Assembly (NCBI RefSeq): GCF_000247695.1
Contig: NW_004624743.1
Span: 3,256,848 to 3,320,847, forward strand
Reading direction: 5' to 3'
Origin: Heterocephalus glaber
Taxonomy: Eukaryota; Chordata; Mammalia; Rodentia; Bathyergidae
Length of the DNA: 64,000 bases
Made by a program: the position numbers and the translations under genes. This document shows, piece by piece, positions 11,770 to 24,859 of this stretch; the first letter of the stretch is position 1; each line of letters starts with the position of its first letter. Under the pieces are notes generated by a model. That model was not told the origin of the DNA. It saw only the letters and a list, made by a program, of their open reading frames with translations, and did not search any database.

Positions 11770-12265
11770 TATTACATTAAAAGATATATTGTCATTAATC
11801 CCCCTCAAAATCCTCCCCTTCACTTTGAATACACTTATCCCATCATTCTTGCCACGTTCTGAAGCAGCTCTGGAAATTGTATTTTGTGAATGTTTTTATG
11901 AGTGTGATAAGAAATATGATGAATGCTGCTGCCCAGTGCCATCCAACAGAGTGATGGGCTTGTCAAAAGAATACCTCATTCACTTCATTCACCGATCTGA
12001 CACCATGCAATCTAATACAGTGCAATTCTAGCTCTTCCACAAAGTCAGGATGACCATGAAAGCTGAACATTTTGAATGGATTCAGGACATCAGTGCAGTC
12101 ATGATAACAACTCAAAGCACCTGCGAAAGGAGATTTGGAGAAACACTTCAGAAACTGGCAAGAATGATGGGATAAGTGTATTCAAAATAAGGGTGAGTAT
12201 TTTGAGGGGGACGAATTGTCTTTTACTGTAATAAATTTTAAGATCATTTTAAACATTCACTGTAG
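11770..12265. mobile_element. Second palindromic mariner remnant
   Basis: The left half (11,780-11,880) is the reversed transposase end, starting CCCCCTCAAAATCCTCC. The right half (about 12,030-12,215) is a forward end: HFEWIQDISAVMITTQ-like text and 'gagtattttgagggggac', then TAATAAATTTTA. It shares 'cttgccacgttctgaagc' with the copy at 6,520 but has no U6 insert. Frames are broken by stops. Confidence 0.75.
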
Positions 12266-12282
12266 TTTTTGACCTTAGCCTC

Positions 12283-12700
12283 TACAGTTTGAATGTCTCC
12301 CAGAAAGCAAATATTGGAAACTTAATCCCCACAGTATTAGTGTTGGGAGGTTGGGCCTAATGAGAGATGTTTAGGTCATTGGGGCTCCACGCTTATGATT
12401 GATGCTCAGTATAAAGCAGCTTAAGGCTGTGAGTTGGAGCTCTTTCTCTCAGTCTCTCTTCTCCTCTTGCTCCTCCTTTCTCTCCTCCTCCTGTCTCCTC
12501 CCTTCCTCCTGCCCCCTTCTTTTCCACCTCCTGTTCCCCTTCTGCCTTCCCATAGGATGATGATAGCATAAAAAGTTCCCCATGTGATGCCTCTCTCTCA
12601 ACCTTGGACTTCCCAGCCTCATAAGCCAATACATTTTATGTTCATTGTAAGTTATGCAGTCTCAGGTATTGTGTTTATCATCACAAAATGGACTAAGACA
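12283..12700 (+). mobile_element. MaLR-type solo LTR with CT-rich tract
   Basis: Reads 'cagtttgaatgtctccc', 'gttgggaggttgggcctaa' and ends AAAATGGACTAAGACA, as in mammalian MaLR LTRs. The central 12,440-12,545 is a CT-rich simple tract; the reverse frames there are low complexity, not genes. Confidence 0.85.
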
Positions 12701-12839
12701 GGAGTAGTACACAAAATTCAGAGAGTTGGTACTCACACGGGAGTCCAAAGCTCTTACTGTCTTCTCCCTTCTGGGACCTCAGAGAATTATCTGTAGCTTT
12801 GAGGACCACCATTTGAAAATCACAGGACTTGGTGACGTG

Positions 12840-13060
12840 GAGGCTGGACTTAGGGGCAAGAACTGAGGTTTGGTGCTGGTCAGATGTGAGTTCCAGTTCT
12901 TTCTCCCGCTCTCACTCTTTGTCATTCCATGGATAAGTTACTTAACTTACTAAGCTCCACCTTCTTTTATAAACAGAATAAGCCACACCAATCTTGGTAG
13001 GTATTTTCCAGCATTAAGAATTTCCTCACAGTTCCTGGCACTGTGGTAACTGTGATTAGA
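12840..13060 (+). mobile_element. MIR SINE, degraded
   Basis: 'ggataagttacttaactta' followed by 'aaacagaataagcc' fits the MIR core and 3' part. Confidence 0.6.
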
Positions 13061-13069
13061 GTTCATTAT

Positions 13070-14380
13070 AAAATTCTTTGATTTAAGCAACAATCAAAAA
13101 CTTCATAAATGTTTTTCCCCTCTTTTCTTGTGGGGATACACTTCAACTAGGCATTACACCCAGGAGTAAAGGATAAAAGGACAAGTGATTAAACCATTTC
13201 TAAGATCATAATTACCACTAATTTAATGAAACTCTTGGTGCCGCAGAATAAAAATGGTTTCCTCCAGTCTGTTATATCAGAAGACCATTTGGGGAGTGGA
13301 AGGATTTTCAAGGCAAGCTGGGAAAATTATAAGCATCCTTTGATTCCTTGTTACATGTTGCTTCTCATTATAGAATGAGGAACTGTGACTTATCTAGAAA
13401 CATCTGGACGCTGTGAAGGATCTTCCAGGAATTCCCTATGAAAGAACTTGAGCAAGAGCATCTTTCTTTGGCAGCAGAATTTGACATTTGTTCTTCCCAA
13501 CCATGGCTGTTTCCATAATAGACTTGTAAAAGGGGAGACTAACAGGGCAACATCCCTGTCTGGCCCGTGGCTGTACACGTCCTCTGAAGGACATGTAGTA
13601 AAATTGGTTCCCCAAGAACCAGCTACTTTCCTACCTCTATTTTTCCATCTTCACAGTCACGCCATTCATTCTAAGCTCTAGACACTGTGCCCAGGACATA
13701 CCTCAGTGCGGTCACATTTACAAAGTTTACAAAAGTCAAGAGATTAGAAATAGAATAAGACAAGATTTGTCTCAAATTTCATTTTTGTTATTATAGATGG
13801 ATCAAGATAGTGATTATTAAAATGCTTAAGGAGGAAAAAAAAAGTGGCGTTTGGCAGGAGTTTCATGATGTGCTTGTGAGAGTTTTGTTTTTGCTCCTGG
13901 GACATGTGCATGCCAAGGATTGAACATGTTCATAAATGCCATAGGAGTGTCACTTTCCTCATGCTCACGTATACCTGCTTCCAATAAATCTGGGGCACGA
14001 GAACACAAAGTTGGTACATTGATTCAGGATTTTGTGAACGGGCAGGACAAAAGTCTTACAAGTATAATAATCTCATCATTATTTTGGAGAACAAGATGCT
14101 TTCCTCCTCTCTACTCTGTAGCCCATCTCCCAATCCCTACCCTGATTTAATTTCTACTTTTCAGGTATGCAGGGTGCTTTCCTATCTACCCGAGTTCATT
14201 GAAGAGGATGAGAAAACACAGTGATTAGGCACCCTGGATGCAAACCTGTTCCTTTACTAACTGCTCGCATTTGATCCCCTTTCTTGTATGAGGACTTGGC
14301 TGTTCTGTGAATCTTGTTGCAAAATAAGGTCCTTTGTCCTCTATGGAAATGGAGTGTTCCGAGAAATGCTCTCACCTTTT
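13070..14380. other. Intergenic sequence, no supported feature
   Basis: Unique sequence; short ORFs only, none recognised. Confidence 0.5.
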
Positions 14381-14389
14381 GGAAGCTGG

Positions 14390-14815
14390 GGTCCATCACA
14401 AGATCTGAACTTGACCAATAAAGAATTGCCACTGGAATAAGTTAAAATATCAGTCCTGATTTTTCACCCTGTCCTGTGTCCAGGACTTTTGCCATATGAT
14501 TTCACAGCACCAGACGTGGAATGTTTTTCATATGACTTCGGGATGTCACGACTTTCTTTTGCCATTGCAATGTTAAGAGATGTGATGCCCTGCCATACTG
14601 AACTTCTGCCATCACCATGAGAAAAAATGTCAGGTAATACATGGATTCAAAAAGAATGAGAGACTGGACACACCCTGAAGTTTGGAACCAGTCACAGCTT
14701 TGGTAAACTAACCACCACTTGACTCACTGTTACCCATTGGCAAGAATAAATTCTTGTCCTTTGAAGTCCTGATTTTGGAGTGGTTTTGTTTTGCAGCACT
14801 AATATGGTAACAAGT
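14390..14815 (+). mobile_element. Possible MLT-type LTR
   Basis: The end 'gagtggttttgttttgcagc'-ACTAATATGG and the preceding 'aataaattcttgtcc' resemble MLT/MST LTR 3' ends. The 5' boundary is uncertain. Confidence 0.4.
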
Positions 14816-14819
14816 GACT

Positions 14820-17590
14820 GATATCCTCAGTCTTGTGACTTTGAGTCAGTAGCCCTTGATATGTAGGGATGGAGAGGGGGTAGATTTTATTTCATCTGTA
14901 GGGGTTCCACATTCAAGGACAAGCAGTAGAGTGACAGTGACAAGGTCAGTGTCAGTCCAGCATCCACAGTGGCATTAATGTGGTTTGGGTTGTGGCTACC
15001 CAGCTCCTCCTGTTTTACTGACCTTCAGGGGTGTTCTATGAGGCAACTGATGTCCTGCCTGCACGTTTATTTCCTGCATAATCTGGCCTGGTCAGTATCT
15101 GTTATTACACATAAGAGGCCTGCCTGGATCACCCTTAGGTCCCAAGGGAAGGGGAGGGGAGGGACAAGCGGAGAGTGATGTTGGCCAGGGGTGGAGACGG
15201 CAAGGACACCAGTCTCTCGGTCCACAGTTCTGGTGGCAGGGGCAGAGTGGTCTTCTCTTTAGTGTTGGCAGTTCTGCTTATGCCTTTGAGGACTGTACAT
15301 GGCTTCTGTGATCACGTAGAGCAGCACTGGAATAATGGGACAGGCGAATAGACCATGATTCAAAAGGAATGGTCAAGCTTGTTTTTTTAAACCAATAAAT
15401 TGTGCTCCTCATAATTTCTAAATAATAAATTGTGCCTCACTGGCATTCCTGTTCATTATGTAACTGCTCATGTTTGGACGCCTTCTGATATGCTGAGAGC
15501 TAGTGAGGAGAGGGAACAAATTATTGAGTGAAAAACAGGATTTCAAGGGATAGGCATACATCCTACTTCATACACTTCTTCAACGTGCCATTCACAAGCC
15601 TTATTTCAGTAATTAACATAATTTAAAGAACATTTTTAAATGTTCAGGGCCAAACTTAATTCCCACAAAATCATTCAGGTACAGATTTGCTACTTTTCTT
15701 TCTTTCTTTCTTTTGGGGGTGGGATCTGTTTCTTGGAAAGGCTTCAGCTTTTCAAGTCTCAAAATGCACATCATTGGATGGCACATAATAAATGCTAGAT
15801 TCTCCAGGATTTGAAATGGTGGCCATCGCCATCATACACTAGAATATCAGGGAACTTTATAAAGTTGAAAATTTTGTGCTATGTAATTCCTGACAGATGC
15901 ATTTCACTTCATTTAAAATAGGTAGAAAATAATTGGATTTTATCACTCAAAAATTTTTATTTGGCATTAAGTTTTATTTAATGAAAGGGATTTATTTCTG
16001 GAAATTGGATCACTCTATTGTATATGTGAAACTTTCATTGACTAGTATATACATTTTAAGTTTATTATCTTTTGCCTTTACACAAAGCCCTTGGCAGACT
16101 ATTCTTAAGGCATATATTTTGAAGATAACAGAGTCTGTTTCTTGTCAGCTCAAATGTAAATGATTTGCTCTCTTGATGGTTGAAAATGCTTGAAGTTAGC
16201 ACATTAGACGGTAAATCCAGTCCATTTGTGCTTCTTCAAAGAATTAAGAATTTACATGATAGATGGAAGTTTACTAAACAGTGCTCACATTCTGGGTCTC
16301 CCAAAGCAAGTAAGGAGTGATCGCTCTTTAAAGACTTAATTCACAGGAAACATCTTGTTTGAGAAAGTGAGTGTGGGAGAAAGAAGCAAAGGAGATGGGG
16401 CGGTAGATTTAGAGAGAAAAATGACAGACTTCATATTCTCATGGGAACGAAACAGGACAAAACAGCAAAGCAAGTTGTTATACATTTGATGGTCTGAAAA
16501 TATCAAGCACATATATATAAAAAAGTATAATTGAAATTCAAATGTACACATTTGCCATATATTATACCATATATTTCTACCACAAAAATATAGATTTTAA
16601 AAGATAAAATAGGAAAAACATGGTTATTTCCACTCACTAGGTGAAATCACTATGTAGTAGCATGTTGGCACAGGTGTTTATAGTTCTTTTCTCATGAACG
16701 TGTGTGCATATATCCCCCTACACATCCAGAAAAACATTTTAACACCATGGAATTGCAGTCTAGAAAGTATTTTGTAACATCATTTTATCACTCAATTGGG
16801 TGAGTCATTTTATGTAAAAAATTTACTTCCTTGTGTATTTAATGGTTGTGTAAATATTCCATTTTGCAGGAAAAAAGAGAGAGTGCTGTCAAAACTCCTG
16901 TGAATCAGTTCCCTCCTGACTCCCATTATTAGAATGGTGCTCTTGACTGCTGCGCCCTGGATGAGCAGAAGCGAAGGCGGCAGACAGACGTCGGCGATGC
17001 TTTCAGGCTGCTGTGTCCGTGTCCTTTGTTGTCCTTGTGGGCCACGTTGCACCCACAGCCTCGGCCACTTTCCGAGCTCCTGACTGTCTCTAATACTTCC
17101 CAACGCCTATCTTCTTTTTCCAGCCTGGGGACCATCGGTTTCCACACTGAAAGCTTTAAACATACAGTTGTCCTTCTCTGTTTTGTCCACTGTCCCAAAA
17201 TACTGAACAGAACTGGATTCAGATACAGTATTTCAAGCAGCTGATGTCTGTAGCACCTCATCCAAGGACTCAGGATAAAGGGAGAGAATTGTTTAAAATG
17301 TTCTGTGCCCTTGCCCTACTAAATGGTTAAAAGAAAGGAATGTCAATCTTTTCAGAAGTGTGATTTCAGGTTACAGGAAAGGTGAAGTGGGGAGATATTT
17401 CTAAGAAGCCCTGAAATAATCAGAAGTGAGCAGTCAGATCTTTTGCCTACATCTGAAACTTATCCTTAACAAAAGACCTGTTCATTCAGCTGTAAGTGGA
17501 CATTTCAGATATCCTTTTAACTTGAGTTCATATGTGATATAAATTAATCTTCAGAGCACAATGTTTATGTAAGTCATTTGCAGAGGGGAA
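14820..17590. other. Intergenic sequence, little recognised
   Basis: Contains a short TTCT run near 15,700 and AT-rich unique DNA. The overlapping ORFs at 16,810-17,261 show no family features. Confidence 0.5.
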
Positions 17591-17599
17591 ACAATTTAA

Positions 17600-17930
17600 G
17601 CATCCAGTAACAGGCTAATGATTAAATAAATTGTATTCTACAGTGGAATTCTCAATTATTTTAAAAAATGGTAGAAAAGCAAAAATCTTTAAATTGTGCA
17701 AAGAGGTTCATGATATATTGTTACATGGGGGGACTAAAACTAGTATGTACCATTTTATTTCCTTTTGTGAAAAATAAATTGCTTTATCCTTACATGGATA
17801 TCTTTATATGATTCATTAATGGTAGGTATTTTGCATTTGGAGGGTAACTGGAAATCTTTTTTTTTCTGTACATACTTTGTACATTTTCTACAATTAATAG
17901 ACTTTAGTTTTGTAATAAGAAAAAAAAATC
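17600..17930 (+). mobile_element. Probable L1 3' UTR (old mammalian L1M type)
   Basis: 'acattttctacaattaatag' followed by 'taataagaaaaaaaa' resembles the 3' ends of older L1 subfamilies with a poly-A. Confidence 0.5.
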
Positions 17931-17934
17931 ATTT

Positions 17935-19820
17935 TTAGTTATGCAACAAGGATGTCATTCATGGCAGTTTGTCTCCTGCATAATTCTGAAGAGCTCCTAA
18001 TTGCTCTGTCTCTGGAGCACAAGGCCTCTCTTGCACAGGGATTGTAATACAGAGGAAATTAGGAAGCATTTCCTGCTCAGGGACTCATCCTGTGCTAGGG
18101 TGATACAGTTAAGGGCCAGTCATACGCGTGTGCTCCCTCAGTTCACAGCAAATAAAACCACCAGAGGCCAAGAGTGGGGGAAATAAGTAGTCAAAGGCCT
18201 AGAGGTAATCTCTTTTTTTCTTCTTGTCTTCCTTAAGTAATTAGACATTTTCCTTTGTATGGTCAAGGGATGAGTTGATCCTTGGTGATATTCCTAGATA
18301 AACGAGGTTACTGTAAGAAGCAGGCCAAGGAAGGAACAATAAATACATACTCCATGAATGTTTCCTACTGAGATAACTGCTGGTGTACTGCCGTAACTCT
18401 TCAGAAAGAACAAAGTGAGCCTTCATGTAATTTCTGGAAATGATTCACAAATATAGAGCTTCTAGCCATAATAAGATTTCCAAGAACATACCTGGAAAAA
18501 GAATGATTTTTCACTAAGAGCTCTTTGTCCATGTTTAAGTCACTGCTGAGAAACGTTAAGTGGGGACCCCCAGAGAATAACTGGTACTGTAAATACAGGA
18601 CGGTCATTGGGTTTCAGAGCTGGGATGCCTTTTGGAGATCTTTCAGCCTAACCCTGGGGAGATGAGGAGTCTTCTCACAGGTTCTGTCTACCACCATATG
18701 GATTGTGGTTTCTTCCTATCAGTCTCTTCATATAAATGCAAAAGGAACTACATTCATTTTCCTAGGCTTGAGCTCTGTTCCTGAGTTCTCATAATGGCCT
18801 TTGCATTCGTGTCCTAATTGTGGCTATATATACTTCATTACAAGGAAAAGCGCAAGTAGAAAATGCAGTCTGAGCTCTGACTAGATTATGTGGTCAAGGA
18901 AACTAAAGGAAACTAAATGTGTTGTTCTCAGTGACATTTGTTCCCTTAAAACTAAGTATAAGAAATGAGTTATTCAGCCATAAAGCTTTGTTAAGTTTAT
19001 TTTCTGAGAGGATTTCCATGACTAATTAAAAGATGACAAATGGAGACAGAGCAGGAAAGGGCCTATGGGACAGGTTAGGGAGTGTTAATGTATTTAAGTT
19101 GTATTAACTCCTAAGTTAGTCCACTTCTGTGGAAGAACTGGTGATACATGACTCAGGTCATTGCAAGGTTCTGCGGAGTCACTTGGGGCCACTGGCCTGC
19201 ACCACCTCATCGTCCTCCTGCAACTTCTTTCCTTGTAACTCCACTGGGTGTGATGAGCAGTGTCAAAGATCATCTAACATTGTGTTGGACTTCGTCACAG
19301 CCCGTTTCCTGGCTGAGTTATTTATGTAACACAATCCCACATGGGAAAGCCCAGCTGTTAAAGTTTTAGAATCAGAAATAAGAACACATTTTTATTAGAT
19401 CTTTCATCTTGTCTAGCATGTTTTTCTTGGTTTAAATAATGATACACAGCATGCTAGCTCCTCCAACATAACTTATCCCCTTTTGGGAGAATGATTTTTC
19501 TGTACTTCTGGGGTTCCAGAAGGGGGCTTATATCAAACTAAATATGAAATCAATGTGTGAGATATTGTAACCACGGGGGAGTTTGAGCTCATACACCTGG
19601 GTGGGCCCTGCAGAGGTAGAACAATAGAAGTAGACTAGAGATTGGTTGTAGACGGAGACATAAGGGTTTAGATTAGGAACTTCTGAGATGAAGGAAGGTG
19701 GTACTGTTTATAAAAATAGTGAAGCCAGAAGGAGGTTTGGAAGGTAGATGAATGCTGTTTGGCATAATGTAAGTTTGAGCTGCTGCTGGCAGAAAATGCA
19801 GGTTGAAGGGAAATCTAGGA
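17935..19820. other. Intergenic sequence, no supported feature
   Basis: Unique AT-rich sequence. ORFs of 60-73 codons only, overlapping each other in different frames. Confidence 0.5.
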
Positions 19821-19825
19821 CGACT

Positions 19826-20110
19826 TTGTAATGTGTCAACTTGGGCAGGCTGGCCGAGTTCCCTAGAATTGGCTTCCCTGTGAGGGTCTGGTTAGTGTGG
19901 ACCACAGGAAAGTCATAGTGAGTGAGGTTTGTTGGGCAGAGGTGAAGCAGCAGCAGCATTCTGCAGCTTGTGTATAAAATCGTGCTGCTGCTGATGAACC
20001 TTGGTTAGCTTGAGGTGGCTGATGCACCTTCACTAGCTCTTTCCTTGGGGTCCTCCAGCAAGGGTCCTGGGCCAGAGGCAGGACTTTGCTTCCCTTTGGC
20101 AGGATGCCCA
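19826..20110 (+). mobile_element. Possible ERVL-class LTR fragment
   Basis: 'taatgtgtcaacttgggcag' is the typical opening of several ERVL LTRs; the following 'tgtgagggtctggttagtg' is compatible. The right end is unclear. Confidence 0.35.
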
Positions 20111-20114
20111 CAGT

Positions 20115-23100
20115 ATCAAGACCAGAACAGATTTTGGTCTATCCTTCCCTTCCTGAAAAGCTACCCTGCGAATCTCAGCTCCCAAGACACAGAGGGCAGC
20201 CGCAGACCATTCCAGTTCCCCAGCTGCACAAGGCCAAGTCCTCCGCATGAGTCAGTCGGCATTTTCTGTGGCACAAAGCCCCATCTGTGCGCCTTGGCTC
20301 ATCTCATCTTTCCAACTCACGCCACTCTGCCTCACCGAGTGCTTATTTTTCATGTTAGTTTGCTATCGATTTCCCCATCAGTTAAGTCTCAGCTCTTCCC
20401 TGACTCTGGATCTTAGAACACACTGTGCCTTCTGCTCCTGTCCCTGCTCATCTGTAAATAGGTCTTAGCCTAACCTTCAATGCACGGACGAACTTCTCTG
20501 ACCAACCCACATAATCATTCTTTAGTTTTGTTTCTTGAGTTCATACTAAAAGTTGTATATGCTCACCTACTGTTTTTGGTTAGTATTCACTCAAATCTAG
20601 GTTCCACAAGCTGTATTTGTCTTTTCACAATGAACACGTTGACCTAGCACTGTCTGGCACATGCTAGTTCTCAAACCAACAGATTCACCTAAGAATGGAA
20701 TGGAAGATATGGATGACTCTACGTGATGAGTCAGAAATGCAATTCATTTTCCATTCTTTGGAGGGGCAAATACTTGTTCTGAAATCTACTCTTTATTTCT
20801 GTTCTCCTTGGCAGGTCAAACTAATTGCATAGGGATTCAGATTCTATTCTACCTCGAATTCTATGTCAAATTTGTTATGCATTAACAGATTCAATTAGAC
20901 TTCTTTGAAGATAGCTGTGATGGAAATGTTGAAAAAGTAGTCAATGAGCACTGTGGGTTTAGAATTGTCACTGTATTTTGGTCTTTGATTCACCTAGAGG
21001 TAAAAACAGTGACCTATTAATAGAGCCTGGAACATTTCTAAAAGTAAGTTTTCAGAAAATGTGTCCAACTTTTTACCTTGTATTTGTGTGCTCTACAACT
21101 CTTCATTTCACACTGTAAAGATGAAAATGTTATTTTACAAGTCATAGTCATCTCATCATTTTCCAAGAGTTACCAGAGATCATGGTTAGGTAGAACTTTA
21201 GTTAAAAAGCAACCAGAGATGAACTACTTCTAAAAAAATGTAAAGGAAAACACCATTTCTTGCTTTTTGAAGCCCTAATAAATACTGTAGAGATATTCTC
21301 AGTATTTTCATAATTTCCAAGCTCAAATCTCCTGGTGCTACCCTTGAGTGATCTTGAGGATCACTTTAACATTTGGATGCTAAAGACTCTTTTTATGATC
21401 CTGGCCTTCTTGAAATCTCCATGCCTTAAGTATTTCCTTATTTTTTCTTGGAACAGTTTAATATCTTTGCACATTACTTTTTTTAGAATTTAGCCTACAA
21501 TGAGAAACTGATCAAATTATGCTGAAAGTGGCTGATATATTCCAGGTTTTGGTACTTCGGAAACAAGCCCCAGGTCCTCACACATTTGTTCCTAGGCTAT
21601 TTCCCTTGCAAAATAAAGTCCAAACAGTGGCGTCCGGATACTACACAGTTCCTATGTGTCCTCATCCTCCATTAAGTGGATGAAACAATTTACCCTTATT
21701 TCCAGTATTTATATTTTTCACTTCTTCTCCCCCTGAAAATTGTTTTGGTCAAGGATATTAACATAAACCCTCTGAACTGAAAAGAGTTTGCTTTCTTGAA
21801 TGTTAAGCTCAATGGTCTAAAATGCAAAGCCAATGTGGGTTCTTTTGACTTGGGCTAGAAATTGGTTTAGTGATTTTTCTAGAAAGTCTATCAGTGGGTA
21901 GTTACAGAAGAGCAGCGAGGAAGGTTTATACTATACACTGCAGAACATTTGAATAGCTGAAGGCTCACAGTTGAGAACAAAGTATAAATTGTCAATAATT
22001 AACAGTCACTTTCATTGTCAATGAGATTTTGATTACCTCTCAGGGAACTAAAGATTGCAAATCCAAAGCAAACCACTGAGTCAGGTTTTTGGAAGAAAAA
22101 TGTGATATTCAACAGCTTAAGCAACACCAGCATGCCAAAGTGACTTGACCAGCCATGAGTTAAAATGTACATAAAAGAAACAAAATTTTTCTATTCTTAC
22201 CTTACAAAAAAGGTAACCATTTCAAATTTTTAACCTGTGAAAACTGACTTTACTCATCTGGCAGTAAGACAAAATTAAGAGGCCCTTGAGAGTTCATTTT
22301 GCTTTATTATTCCAGACATAGGAATCAAGAGGAGGATCATTATCTATATACTCTTAAAAAACATCACAGGAAATGTGTTTCCATCTCCTCCTTTTTCTGA
22401 TATTGGAGTGGGATTTCATAACATTTTGGGATTAATTTGGGGCTAAATGAAACCACTGAATGGTAGTGTATAAATAACAATTATGAAGCTATTTTCCAGA
22501 AGCTAGTAGTGACTTCTGATTAGGAATGACCAGGCTGTATGTGTAGTATTCACAATGCTGATTATCAGCCAATTGTGTATTCTGACACTTGTGACTGGAC
22601 GGTCCCAAAGTGGAGAGTGGTTTCTGACAATCATCCACTCTTGTTGACAGCTTTCTAGGTTCCAGTAACTTCTCAAAGACTGTGAAAAAAGCACAAGTCT
22701 TTGCTAACTGAAGACACTTCCTGTGCACCCAGGAAATGCAGTGTGCTCTGACCACCCAGGCTGCTCTGGGTGTGGAGCAGGAGCTGCTCAAGAGCCTGGC
22801 TGGGCAGTGCCCCACCTCATGTGCCACCCAGGCCAGACTCGGGCACATGGCACTGTGCCCTGGGTCCAAAATGAGTCAGGCATGGAGAGGCTCAGCCTTG
22901 TCTGCACACGACACCCAGGGATTCTGTTTTCTGCCAGAGGAGTTTTGTGTTAGGCAGGATGAAAAACATGCTCTACTTCTAGGCTGAGGTAGGCAGCAGC
23001 AGCAATGAGAAAGACGTAAGGCCCTCTAGGCTCTATCCTTGGCCCACCTTTTTGCCTTATACCTTCACTGGCTGCAAGTGACACAAGCTTGGTGCCTGTA

Positions 23101-24090
23101 ACGCTCAACACAGCTGTTTTTGCAGAGTGATCAAGTTCAGCATATCCACTGCTCTTTCCAAAGGAAGTTCACACCCAGACCAAATTGTTACCCTCCTGTA
23201 TTTTCCCGTAGGATCCTGGGGTTATCTCAGTAACCACTAACACACTGTAGTGTGTACACATAACTTCATCTCTGTCAACTTTGTTATGCCTATAAGGAAG
23301 AAACTGTGCCCTTGTCTGTTTTCAGGAATATACCATATGCATTCTATAAATGCTTCTTGAAAGAAATACAAGTATCTTATTTACAAATGCTAAGCTTTTT
23401 TACAAAAGGAGGGAGAGTTCGTTTTTGACTCTGCAAACTTGGAAAATTCATTCAATCCTCTATTTTGTCCTTGGGTATAACTGGTCAACTTAAGATGAAA
23501 GATATCTATTACAAGTTACTCCTTACTACTATCCCCCAGAGGAAAAACTGTTTTGCTCATGTAAGAGCATCAGGCAGTGCCTGGCACTAGCAAGGCGCTG
23601 TCAGCTGTGGGACTCTGACTGGCCACCTGTTAGGAATGGAGAGAAGACGCGGCCCGTCACTGGCACAGATGAAGCCTAGCGGAGCTGAACAGCAGCACAA
23701 AACAAATCCCAAGAGGAGGCCAGTGCGAGCATTTGACTGGACGCCATGGACGCGGGTGTTCATCCGCCCTCAAGTCCTGGGGCGAATCCACAGAAGACGC
23801 AGAGGCAGACAAGCGCCTGATGCTTAAGTTGATCCCACTCCCTCCCACTGCTGTGAGACGAGTATCTGAATATCTGAATATTCCGCAGACTCTAAACCAT
23901 CTACTCTGCCATTTGGGTTAAAGCACAGGATTCAGGCGTAACTCTCCAGAAAAAAATTATTGAAGAAAATGGTAACTGCTTGACTTCATAGTCTCCTGTC
24001 TTTCCCTCTGTCCCAAAGAGCTTGTGCTTCAAAAGATCAGAGAGTTGGAATTGGAAATAAGCTGCATCTACTCTGTGCAGCATCTGTACA
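20115..24090. other. Intergenic sequence, no supported gene
   Basis: Mostly unique. A moderately GC-rich patch at 22,700-22,990 carries overlapping open frames on both strands (minus 22,489-22,869, plus 22,723-22,987) with no family resemblance. Confidence 0.5.
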
Positions 24091-24095
24091 CAATA

Positions 24096-24298
24096 CAGTG
24101 GACCCTTGACTTAAGAACTCCACTGGTTGGTTCCTGAGTGCTGGCTGTCACTCAAGTTGGTTTTAAGTCAATGCAGCTGAGATCTGGATGTTTACCTGGG
24201 TACACACTATAGATAACAAGAGGCAGATCAATCTTCCATTAACCTAATTGACCCAAGTTGTTTGTATGTCATGCCAGTCATAACTTGAGGGTCCATTG
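24096..24298 (+). mobile_element. Tigger/MER44-like DNA transposon MITE
   Basis: CAGTGGACCCTTGACTTAA at the left mirrors TAACTTGAGGGTCCATTG at the right (terminal inverted repeats). TA precedes the left end, the expected target; the right flank has mutated to TT. Confidence 0.75.
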
Positions 24299-24859
24299 TT
24301 CAGTGTTTTACGTGTTACCATAAATTTTTGAGATAAATGATGCCTTCCTCTACTTTCTGCCTTTGCTGAAATGACAAATTAAAGAAATGTCTTAGAACAG
24401 TTTATCTGGCTTCTCCTCCTGTCAGGTTTGTATTAGCATATGGAAGAGTAGTTGCCAAAGCTTTGGGGATGTCCAGCTGGAAGCAGAGCTGGACAGATGG
24501 CCGCCCAGGCAGGTGACTGACTGCATGGAAAGCTGACAAGGACTCCTACTTTTGAGATACTCTGAAAACCCTTGACCTGATGTATAACACCCGAGCAGTG
24601 CAATGCAGGAACGATTATCATGCTGTTTCCCTGTCCAGAGTAAAATATATCACTTTTCAATTGCCACAGACATGTCAAAAATGTAAGATAAACACACTGA
24701 TAGCCGACAACAGCTCTTTTGGGGGGGAAAATGCTTTACTAGATGTTTTCTAGAATCTATTCTAAGTTGTTGAAGAGGTCTGAAAAATTGGTGGCTTCCA
24801 ATTCTATACTTTCTTTCTACAAAAACCGCTACTGATAGATTACAAATAATTTTTAAAGG

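Noticed and set aside
12393..12634. Two overlapping minus ORFs rich in Glu, Arg and Gly
   Set aside because: They translate the CT-rich simple tract inside a MaLR LTR.
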